Shown in pieces: positions 57,212-64,000 of a stretch of DNA of 64,000 nt. The stretch covers positions 2,311,501 to 2,375,500 of the forward strand of contig NZ_AP018795.1 of the NCBI RefSeq assembly GCF_003966655.1, given 5' to 3'. Numbering within the stretch: position 1 is the first letter of the stretch; each line of letters begins with the position of its first letter. The notes below the pieces were generated by a model. That model was not told the DNA's origin. It was given only the letters and a program-made list of their open reading frames with translations, and searched no databases. Both the position numbers and the translations under genes were made by a program. The stretch comes from Acidithiobacillus ferridurans (lineage in GTDB: Bacteria; Pseudomonadota; Gammaproteobacteria; Acidithiobacillales; Acidithiobacillaceae).

Positions 57212-58315
57212 TCAGAGGGTGGCGTAAAGACGGCCCGAATTGAGGATGCCGCGCGGATCGAAGGCCGCTTTGAGCCGTTGTTGTATCGCCAGCAGCGGTG
57301 GTGCGAGGGGATGAAAGACCTCGCCACGGCGATTTCCACCACGAAACAGGGTGGCGTGACCACCGTGCTCCGCTGCCAACTGCCGCAAGGCAGTCGCATC
57401 AAGGGCACCACGCAGCCAGCGTTGACCGCCGCCCCATTCGATAAGGGTCTGATCCCCGAGCGGCAAGGGGGGGGTGGCCGGGGCCACGGCCAGACGCCAT
57501 AAGGGTGCGTCCCCCTGAAAAAAATCGTTCCGCTGTTCGCGCAGTGCCACCCAGAAGGCCGCCGCCTCGGCATCGGGCAACCTTTCGCCGCCCAGCCGGG
57601 TCTGTGCCGCCCGCACGGCGCTTCCGGTGCCGGAAAGACGTATATACAGGTGCTCACCATCATACGCCGTAGCGGAAAGCGGCAGTGGCTGTCCAGCCCA
57701 GTCATTCATGCGTTGGACGGCGGTAACGGGGTCCATCGGCCATACCAGAGTCACGGTACTATCGGGACGCGGCAGCACCTTGAGGCTCACCTCGAGCAGA
57801 ACGCCCAGGGTGCCGAGGGCACCTACCATCAAACGGGAGACATCATAACCGGCGACATTTTTCATGACCTGCCCGCCGAAGCGCAGGATTTCGCCTTGTC
57901 CATTGAGGATGCGCATGCCCAGCACCATATCGCGAGCCGACCCTGCGTAGGGACGGCGCGGACCGGAAAACCCACAGGCCAGCGTCCCGCCAATGGTCGC
58001 GGCGGGTCCGAAATGCGGGGGCTCGAACGGGAGCATCTGCCCGGCTTCCGCCAGTTGTGCCTCCAGTGCTTGCAAGGAAGTACCCGCGCGCAGAGTGATG
58101 AAAAGCTCGTTGGGCGCGTAGTCGATGATGCCCCGGTGGCCACCGAGATCGAGCAGATCGCATGCCGGCGTTTGGCGGCCATAAAACGTCTTGCTCCCGC
58201 CACCACGAATAGCGAGCGGTTGGGATCTGGCGTGGGCCTCTTGTACGGCCACCTGCAAGGTCTGGCTCTGATCTATGTCAAAAACGCTCCAGTTCGGGGA
58301 AAGGCAACTGGCCAT
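57212..58315 (-). CDS. glcE: Glycolate oxidase FAD-binding subunit GlcE
   Basis: 367 residues from the ATG at 58315, which overlaps the glcD end by 38 bases. Longer starts run through the glcD 3' end in another frame and are rejected. The FAD-binding fold shows PLAIRGGGSKTFYGR, LITLRAGTSLQALEA-like ELFITLRAGTSLQALEAQL, and ATIGGTLACGFSGPRRPYAG. QVMKNVAGYDVSRLMVGALG is characteristic of GlcE. The C-terminus ends FDPRGILNSGRLYATL. Confidence 0.9.
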   Translation of the reverse strand: MASCLSPNWSVFDIDQSQTLQVAVQEAHARSQPLAIRGGGSKTFYGRQTPACDLLDLGGHRGIIDYAPNELFITLRAGTSLQALEAQLAEAGQMLPFEPPHFGPAATIGGTLACGFSGPRRPYAGSARDMVLGMRILNGQGEILRFGGQVMKNVAGYDVSRLMVGALGTLGVLLEVSLKVLPRPDSTVTLVWPMDPVTAVQRMNDWAGQPLPLSATAYDGEHLYIRLSGTGSAVRAAQTRLGGERLPDAEAAAFWVALREQRNDFFQGDAPLWRLAVAPATPPLPLGDQTLIEWGGGQRWLRGALDATALRQLAAEHGGHATLFRGGNRRGEVFHPLAPPLLAIQQRLKAAFDPRGILNSGRLYATL

Positions 58316-59744
58316 GATGCACATGCATGGCCCCCAACTCGGCGCAGCGATGCAGGCTGGGTACGGCCTTTCCGGGGTTGAGGCGACCTTCGGGGTCGAA
58401 GGCGTGTTTGATGCGATGCAACTGCGCCAGTTCGGCGGCGTTGAACTGGACGCACATGCTGTCCAGTTTCTCGACGCCGACGCCGTGTTCGCCGGTGACG
58501 CTGCCACCGACGGACACGCAGAGTTCAAGGATGCGGTGCCCAAATTCCTCAGCGGCGTGCAGCTGTCCCTCGGCATTCGCGTCGTAAAGGATCAGCGGGT
58601 GCAGATTACCATCGCCCGCGTGGAAGACATTGGCGACCCGCAATCCATATTCTGCGGACCAGGCGGTGATTTGCTCCAGCACTTCCGCCAGGCGCTGGCG
58701 CGGAATGGTCCCGTCCATGCAGTAATAATCCGGAGCCAGACGCCCCACCGCCGGAAAGGCCGCCTTGCGGCCTTTCCAAAGCAGCAGACGGGTTGCTGCG
58801 TCCTCGGCTATGCGGATAGCGCGAGCACCGTGGCGTTGGAGCATGGTTTCGACCTCTCGCAGCTGTTCCTCCAGTTCCACGGCCGGGCCATCCAACTCAC
58901 AAAGGAGGATGGCTGCGGCATCGCGGGGATAACCGGCATGGACAAAATCCTCCGCGGCTTCGATGGCGAGCCGATCCATCATCTCCAGGCCGGCGGGAAT
59001 GATGCCCGAGGCAATGATGGCGCTGACCGACTCCGCTGCCGCCTCGACGCTGGAAAAGGCCGCCAGCAGGACGAGGACATGCTCCGGCATCGGCAACAAA
59101 CGCACCGTGCATTCCGTCACCACACCCAGCAATCCTTCGGAACCGGTCATTAGCGCCAGCAGATCGTAGCCGGGGCTGTCGAGAGCCTGACTGCCGATCC
59201 GCAGGGTTTCACCCGTGGCGGTCAGCACATCCAGCTCCAGAATGTTGTGGACGGTAAGCCCGTATTTCAGGCAATGCACACCGCCGGAGTTCTCCGCTAC
59301 ATTGCCGCCAATACTGCAGGCGATCTGCGAGGAGGGGTCGGGCGCGTAATACAAACCCAAAGGGCGGGCCGCTTCGCTGATGGCCAGATTGCGCACGCCC
59401 GGCTGAACCCGAGCGGTTCGGTTTTCCCGGTCGATGGCGACAATATGATGTAAGCGGGCCAGACTGAGAAGCACCGCATCACGGAGTGGGCGCGCGCCCC
59501 CGGAAAGGCCCGTACCCGCGCCACGCGGCACCACCGCCACGCCGTGGCGCTGACAGATTTGCAAGACCGCCTGTACGCCCTCCCGGTCCGTGGGCAATGC
59601 CACACAAAGCGGCAACTCGCGCAGTGCCGCGAGGCCGTCGCATTCATATGGCCGTAAATCTTCCGCACCATGCAAGACCGCATCCGCGGACAAGGCCGCC
59701 TGCAATTCCGCAAGGAGAGCGGTAGGGTAGGGGGACGCTGGCAT
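58278..59744 (-). CDS. glcD: Glycolate oxidase catalytic subunit GlcD
   Basis: 488-residue FAD enzyme of the FAD-linked oxidase family. Seen are RGAGTGLSGGARPL and GLYYAPDPSSQIACSIGGNV in the FAD domain, then the C-terminal substrate domain with VFHAGDGNLHPLILYD and TGEHGVGVEKLD (His and Glu of the family). The ATG at 59744 (MPASPYPTALLAEL) is preferred to a GTG at 59762, which would overlap the kinase gene. It is 14 bases after that gene, so it is in one operon. Confidence 0.92.
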   Translation of the reverse strand: MPASPYPTALLAELQAALSADAVLHGAEDLRPYECDGLAALRELPLCVALPTDREGVQAVLQICQRHGVAVVPRGAGTGLSGGARPLRDAVLLSLARLHHIVAIDRENRTARVQPGVRNLAISEAARPLGLYYAPDPSSQIACSIGGNVAENSGGVHCLKYGLTVHNILELDVLTATGETLRIGSQALDSPGYDLLALMTGSEGLLGVVTECTVRLLPMPEHVLVLLAAFSSVEAAAESVSAIIASGIIPAGLEMMDRLAIEAAEDFVHAGYPRDAAAILLCELDGPAVELEEQLREVETMLQRHGARAIRIAEDAATRLLLWKGRKAAFPAVGRLAPDYYCMDGTIPRQRLAEVLEQITAWSAEYGLRVANVFHAGDGNLHPLILYDANAEGQLHAAEEFGHRILELCVSVGGSVTGEHGVGVEKLDSMCVQFNAAELAQLHRIKHAFDPEGRLNPGKAVPSLHRCAELGAMHVHHGQLPFPELERF

Positions 59745-59758
59745 GCTGGGTCGGCACC

Positions 59759-61096
59759 TCACGCAGGGGCGTCGCCGCGTAAGCGGCGGCGGGCGAGGGC
59801 GAGGCTCCCTGCATCCCCCACATTGCCGGGGAAAATCACCACCGGCAGTTGGGGGGTGCGAGGGTGATCGGCGGGGCAGACCACCACAGAGCAGCCCGGC
59901 AGTATCTGCCCCATGACCCGCGCCATGCGCAGGGCGAGGCCGTCGCTGAGGACATCGTTGGAAGTGATACCGCCCTTGCTGATGAGGAAACCGAGATCCT
60001 CCGGCAAGCTTCGGACCACCTCCATCAAGAAGGCCGACACGGCCTCCCCAAAGGCCAGACGGGCAGCTTGATCGGCAAAACGGCGCTCACCACGGCTGGT
60101 GTAGATGACGACATCCAGCCCTTTGCCGTGAGCCGCCGCCGCTCGCCGCACAATGGCCTCCAACTGTGCAGGGCGCTGCGCGCCCGCACAACGGTCCACA
60201 TCGACCTCTATAGCCTCCAAGCCGGGTTCCAGGAGCAGACAGTCCAGTTGCTCCGTGGTTTTGCGCACGTGCGAGCCGACGACGATGGCACCGGCCCGGC
60301 TACCGCGCACCAGTTGCGCCATATCCTTGGCCGCCACAGGTTGCGGCGGTAAGTCCGCCAGCGCCGTCAACAGGCTAGCGGCACTACGGAAGAGAAAGCG
60401 CCTGCCTTGTGCCGCGGCAGCCCGTAAATCCCGGGCAAAGGCGGCGAGGTCCGCAGGTTCCACCGCATCCACCACGGCGCAAATGTTGTCCCTCAGGGCC
60501 AGAAGGTGCCCCAGGCAGCCCGCGCGCAACTCCGCCAGTGTGAAGCGCTCCACCGCCGCCGCCGGAATCCGTCCCTGAGTCTTCTCCTCCACGTAGTCCG
60601 GCAGAAAGCCGTGATGAAAGGCAAACACCGAATCCTTCGCAAATTCGGTCTTATGGGCGGGCGTCTCCACACCGTTCTGGCGCACGTAATGCACGCCGTC
60701 CCGCGTGATGCGTTCGCCCTCAAAAAAGGCGGGAATAAGAAAATGGGCGTCGAAGGGCCCCAACTCTTCGGCCATCACGTCGGTTTCCACCGGATAATGG
60801 CCGCGCAAGGTGGAGTCGGAACGACTCACCAGAATAGGCCGCACCGCCCGCCCCGCCGCTGCTGCTCGATCCAGTGCCACCCGCAGATTCCGGCAGATGT
60901 CGCGGGTGACCGCCGCCGCTCGCTCCCCCACCATGCCCCGAGTGTTGCTGAGGATGAAAAAGAGCGGAGCCGCATCGCGCAGAGCGATGGCCAGCGTTTC
61001 CACATCCCAGCGCGTGAGCAGCAGGCACGAATGCACCGTCTGCGAACCCGTGGGGTCGTCATCGATGACGATGATTTTATTGTCGGCGTCGACCAT
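59759..61096 (-). CDS. Four-carbon acid sugar kinase family protein (DUF1537)
   Basis: 445-residue two-domain kinase. The N-terminal substrate domain begins IIVIDDDPTGSQTVHSC, the family signature, and has SRSDSTLRGHYPVE. The C-terminal nucleotide-binding domain has VVGSHVRKTTEQLDCLL, and FLISKGGITSNDVL near the active site. Known members phosphorylate threonate, erythronate or 2-oxo-tetronates at O4. It is 12 bases after a transketolase-like gene and 14 before glcD. Its role with glycolate oxidase is not established; handling of C4 acids that arise from sugar phosphates is one option. Confidence 0.87.
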   Translation of the reverse strand: MVDADNKIIVIDDDPTGSQTVHSCLLLTRWDVETLAIALRDAAPLFFILSNTRGMVGERAAAVTRDICRNLRVALDRAAAAGRAVRPILVSRSDSTLRGHYPVETDVMAEELGPFDAHFLIPAFFEGERITRDGVHYVRQNGVETPAHKTEFAKDSVFAFHHGFLPDYVEEKTQGRIPAAAVERFTLAELRAGCLGHLLALRDNICAVVDAVEPADLAAFARDLRAAAAQGRRFLFRSAASLLTALADLPPQPVAAKDMAQLVRGSRAGAIVVGSHVRKTTEQLDCLLLEPGLEAIEVDVDRCAGAQRPAQLEAIVRRAAAAHGKGLDVVIYTSRGERRFADQAARLAFGEAVSAFLMEVVRSLPEDLGFLISKGGITSNDVLSDGLALRMARVMGQILPGCSVVVCPADHPRTPQLPVVIFPGNVGDAGSLALARRRLRGDAPA

Positions 61097-61108
61097 CCGC
61101 TACCATCC

Positions 61109-63328
61109 TTATCCGGCGTCGAGGCCGTGGATTTTATTGACGATGCTCTCGACGGTAATCCCGTTGAAGGCCATGAGTTCGGCCGGGGTGGCCGTGGTCT
61201 CACCGCGCAACCAGGCCAGCACATCGCGCTGCCTTGCCCGGCTGCGCAGCAGCACCGGCTCCAGCGCCCCGGAAGTACCGCCGCTGATACCTAGCAGCAC
61301 CTCCCCGATGAAGAGGTCGTGGAAGTCGGTGTCGCACATGAAGCCCTTATCCGCCTCGGAAACCGTGTGCGCGGCCACATCTGCCGGGCGGTAAAGCTGG
61401 CGGGGGTTGATCACCGACAGGATTCGCACCCGGTATCCCTCCTTCTCCAGCACCTGACTGGCCGCGAAAACCGGTAGCAGGACCATATCGCCGGTCACTG
61501 CCAGGGTCACGGTGCCACGGTTGCCCGTACCCGCATCATGCAGGAGCGCCGCTCCCTTGCGCACCGCCTCCCGCGCCTGTGTCATGGTCAGCCGTACCGG
61601 CAGCGGACTTTTGGAAGCGATAATGACCATCGACTTGTTGACGCTGTTCACTGCGTACTCGTAGGCGGCCTGAATGGCGTTGGCATCCGTGGGATAAAGC
61701 AGAAAGACATTGCCGTTGCGCATCTGAGCGGCAAAGTAGTTCTCGATCTCCGGGCGCTGGTGGGTCCAACCGTTGCGGCCCTGCTCCAGAGCTCCGGCGG
61801 TGAACATGCAGACCGTGGATGGGGTCTTGCGCCGCAATTCCGCCATCGCCTGTGCGACTGTCTGCATGATGGGCCAGCCATTGATGGCAAAGGATTCATA
61901 AGACAGCCACAAGGAACGGCTGCCCAAAAGGGCCAGTCCCGCCGCCAAACCCGCGCAGGCATCCTCGTTCAGGGGTTCATAGACCTGCCCGCTGGGTTGC
62001 TGGTTATAGAGCGGATCTTCCGTGGGGTGGCGGATTTTCAGGGCGTCATTGATGTTCTTCATGGCCGAGGCTTCGTTGCCGTCGGCATTGGTCACCACAA
62101 AGCGCGGATCCTGCTGTCCCACCCAGGCCACCAATGCGCCCATGGCTGTGGCGGGTACGACCGGTTCGCCTAAGGCAAAATCCTCCAGGGGGAACTCGCC
62201 CAGCTTGGCGATTTCCAGCACTTGCTCGGTTACCGCCGTCTTGGCGGCGGGGCCACCCCCGGCACGCAGGAAGTTTTCGCGCACCAGCGCCCAGGATTCG
62301 GGACTGAGGGCGCGGCACTCCAGGGCAGCCTTGATTTCCGGGGAATCCGGAGTGTCTTTGGGATACAGGTTATGGGATTTGGCCCCCAGCACATGCACGC
62401 CCGCACCTTTCATCTGCTTGAGGATGAAGGCTGTGTGGCGGCCCCCCAAGGCGCCGTCCGCCGCCTTGGCCATGCCGGTCAGCACCGCTTCCATAAAGGC
62501 CAACCGCTGGCCAAAGGAAAAGCGCGTGGAGTCGACATAGGCACCTTCCTGACCGGCATCGTCAAAGTTCTTGGCATCCACCAGGATGACTTCGTCGAAG
62601 TCATGGGCGCGCCAATAGGCGATCATCTCGTCATTCGTCATCAGGGAAACCATGGAGTGATGTTCCTGACTAAAGCCATTCCAGACCAGCACCGGCAGAT
62701 AATTGGTAACCCTCGGATAAGCGAAGTGAAAGTGCTTCATGGCGCTCAGCACATAAGGCTCCCCAAAACCGCCGTCACCGATGGTCACCGGGAAGAGGGT
62801 GCCAGGGTGCAGCAATGCGCCCGCCATGGCAAAGTGCTGTCCCTGCCCCAATGGGCCCGCGGGAGCCAGCAGGCCAGGGATTGCGCCGGAGAGATGACCG
62901 AGCAGTCCATGCTGTTCGCGGAAACGCGCCATCATGTCGTTCATGTCGCGGATACCCATTTCCTCCAGGGAACAGTCAAGGAACATAGCGCTGTAGAAAC
63001 CCGGGGCGTGGTGACCTACTTCGGTGACGATGTTGGTGTGGCCGAGCATCACCAATGCGGCATACGCCTCCGTACTAGAGGCAAAACCGCCAGGATGTCC
63101 TGAGGACTTGGCGGCGCAGATCTGTAAAGTGCAGTAACGCAGGGCATCAGCCATGAGCAGGGTCTGGTAGACGGCTTCCATGGCCGCAGGATTGGGAATG
63201 GCCTTGCGTCCGGTCGCTATGGCGGCACTGCGGCCATACTCCTGGAAATTCGGCCAGGATTCACCAAAGTGGAACATGCCGGCGCAAAAGGCAGGGGCGT
63301 TGGCGGGCAGGGCGGTATGGGCGGTCAT
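61109..63328 (-). CDS. Transketolase/phosphoketolase-like thiamine diphosphate enzyme
   Basis: 739 residues from the ATG at 63328 (MTAHTALPANAPAFCAGMFH). It has a TPP-binding motif (TIGDGGFGEPYVLS then LVWNG, the GDG-to-N pattern), an early SSGHPGGFASSTEAYAAL as in transketolases, and a central pyrimidine domain (PLNEDACAGLAAGLALLGSR, LSYESFAINGWPI). The C-terminal domain resembles transketolase/phosphoketolase. It is longer than transketolase (about 660) and shorter than typical phosphoketolase (about 790), so its exact reaction is unclear. A C2 transfer or cleavage on ketose phosphates is the safest assumption. It is the first gene of the operon ending in glcF. Confidence 0.8.
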   Translation of the reverse strand: MTAHTALPANAPAFCAGMFHFGESWPNFQEYGRSAAIATGRKAIPNPAAMEAVYQTLLMADALRYCTLQICAAKSSGHPGGFASSTEAYAALVMLGHTNIVTEVGHHAPGFYSAMFLDCSLEEMGIRDMNDMMARFREQHGLLGHLSGAIPGLLAPAGPLGQGQHFAMAGALLHPGTLFPVTIGDGGFGEPYVLSAMKHFHFAYPRVTNYLPVLVWNGFSQEHHSMVSLMTNDEMIAYWRAHDFDEVILVDAKNFDDAGQEGAYVDSTRFSFGQRLAFMEAVLTGMAKAADGALGGRHTAFILKQMKGAGVHVLGAKSHNLYPKDTPDSPEIKAALECRALSPESWALVRENFLRAGGGPAAKTAVTEQVLEIAKLGEFPLEDFALGEPVVPATAMGALVAWVGQQDPRFVVTNADGNEASAMKNINDALKIRHPTEDPLYNQQPSGQVYEPLNEDACAGLAAGLALLGSRSLWLSYESFAINGWPIMQTVAQAMAELRRKTPSTVCMFTAGALEQGRNGWTHQRPEIENYFAAQMRNGNVFLLYPTDANAIQAAYEYAVNSVNKSMVIIASKSPLPVRLTMTQAREAVRKGAALLHDAGTGNRGTVTLAVTGDMVLLPVFAASQVLEKEGYRVRILSVINPRQLYRPADVAAHTVSEADKGFMCDTDFHDLFIGEVLLGISGGTSGALEPVLLRSRARQRDVLAWLRGETTATPAELMAFNGITVESIVNKIHGLDAG

Positions 63329-63404
63329 AGTGCGATCATCCTGTGACAAAAAGAAATTGCATCCACTCTAAGCAAGACGATATGATTCCGCAATGGGTAA
63401 TCGT

Positions 63405-63419
63405 TTCCATAATACGGAA
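63405..63419. promoter_or_regulatory. IclR-type operator candidate
   Basis: TTCCATAATACGGAA is a 15-base near-palindrome with one mismatch, in the 97-base gap between the divergent TPP-enzyme and IclR genes. It ends 6 bases before the IclR ATG, so binding would block translation start or transcription of the regulator gene. A second, weaker TTCCG half lies at 63386-63390. Confidence 0.55.
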
Positions 63420-63425
63420 TAATTT

Positions 63426-64000
63426 ATGTCAACATCTACCACCGATAAAAACTCCTCCATCCAGGTGATCACCCGCTTGCGTGCTCTGCTGGATGCCCTC
63501 GCGGCGGAAGGGGGGAGCGCACCACTCAAAATACTCGCCGCCGTCACCGGACTCGCACCCTCCACCGCCTTCCGCATTCTGGCCTCAGCACAGGACAACC
63601 AACTGATCGCTCGCGATGCTGGCGGCCATTACCGCTTCGGCCAGCGCTTGCAAGACTGGGCGCAGCTCGCCCATGGCCGCAGCGACCTACGCGCCGTCGC
63701 CCGGCCCATCATGGCCTGGCTGCGCGATCAGGTGCAGGAGACGGTGAATCTTACCATCCAGGAGGGCGACGAAGTGATCTATGTAGAGCGCGCCACCTCG
63801 TCGCGGATGATGCGGGTGGAGCAGGTGATCGGCAGTCGCGCGCCGCTACATACCACCGCCGTCGGCAAGCTCATGCTGGCGCTGAATGGCGAAGCTGCTG
63901 TCCAAAGTTACGCTACCCGCACCGGCTTGCCGGCGCTTACTGTTCATACCCTGCGCCAGGCCGATGCCCTCTGGGAAAACGCCAGAAGCGGACTTGAACG
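63426..64000 (+). CDS. IclR-family regulator (3' end outside window)
   Basis: About 191 residues are visible. An N-terminal winged helix (RLRALLDALAAEGGSAPLKI, LAPSTAFRILASAQDNQLIA) is followed by the IclR effector domain (VNLTIQEGDEVIYVERATSS, LHTTAVGKLMLALNGE). The gene runs off the window. It is divergent from the TPP-enzyme/kinase/glcDEF operon and probably controls it in response to glycolate, glyoxylate or a related acid. Confidence 0.9.
   Translation, partial: MSTSTTDKNSSIQVITRLRALLDALAAEGGSAPLKILAAVTGLAPSTAFRILASAQDNQLIARDAGGHYRFGQRLQDWAQLAHGRSDLRAVARPIMAWLRDQVQETVNLTIQEGDEVIYVERATSSRMMRVEQVIGSRAPLHTTAVGKLMLALNGEAAVQSYATRTGLPALTVHTLRQADALWENARSGLE

Noticed and set aside
1-64000. tRNA, rRNA or a tRNA-type attachment site
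   Set aside because: No tRNA T-loop plus acceptor pairing was found by eye; short GGTTCGAATCC-like matches fall inside genes.

Overview
The window looks like accessory and chromosomal DNA of an acidophilic, chemolithoautotrophic gammaproteobacterium-like organism, most probably an Acidithiobacillus. This is an inference from gene content: a DabA/DabB inorganic-carbon pump, a YdeP-type molybdoenzyme, an Hcp/Hcr nitrosative-stress pair, a glycolate oxidase operon and many decayed mobile genes. No rRNA, tRNA or CRISPR array was seen.

Bases 1-5,400 (minus strand) hold a type I restriction-modification operon in the order hsdM-hsdS-hsdR, with hsdR cut by the window edge, followed by a vapBC toxin-antitoxin pair. 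Bases 5,400-10,100 are mixed accessory DNA: a G-quadruplex motif, a start-less Gly/Pro-rich frame, a five-gene plus-strand cluster with three HU/IHF-like proteins (one internally deleted), a long perfect-looking hairpin, and dinJ with a broken yafQ. Bases 10,300-12,400 carry an acyltransferase-like gene and an AbiE-type toxin-antitoxin pair.

Bases 12,500-22,300 are the mobilisation half of a conjugative element: a very large ArdC-type zincin protein, several small unknown genes, an LPD7-domain protein, a membrane protein and a MOBP/VirD2-like relaxase. Bases 22,300-27,800 are a decay zone: a broken membrane gene, a second diverged copy of the relaxase tail, IS fragments, a frameshifted higB with intact higA, and a complete IS1380-type element with target duplication. 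Bases 27,900-36,400 resume the element with a Trb-type secretion block (TrbB, C, D, E, J, an entry-exclusion-like lipoprotein, TrbL). TrbF, TrbG, TrbI, the coupling protein and an integrase are not in the window. Six exact copies of the 11-mer GATCTATACCC stand 28-46 bases before gene starts across both halves, and appear to be the element's own promoter or operator class.

Bases 36,500-41,000 hold a stress cluster (PsiE-like, HtrA-type protease, small secreted protein, Hsp20 with a heat-shock type promoter) and a truncated IS481-like element. Bases 41,000-45,300 are an operon with a beta-hydroxyacid dehydrogenase, a YdeP/FdhF-type oxidoreductase, a small winged-helix-like protein and FdhD, behind a palindromic operator. 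Bases 46,300-50,100 hold hcr, hcp and a divergent Crp/Fnr (DNR-like) regulator with a TTGAT-N4-ATCAA box before hcp. Bases 50,400-55,650 encode a PDC-sensor protein, DabA and DabB. Bases 55,950-64,000 contain an operon with a transketolase-like TPP enzyme, a four-carbon acid sugar kinase (DUF1537) and glcD-glcE-glcF, facing a partial IclR regulator; this may be a glycolate or acid-sugar salvage pathway.
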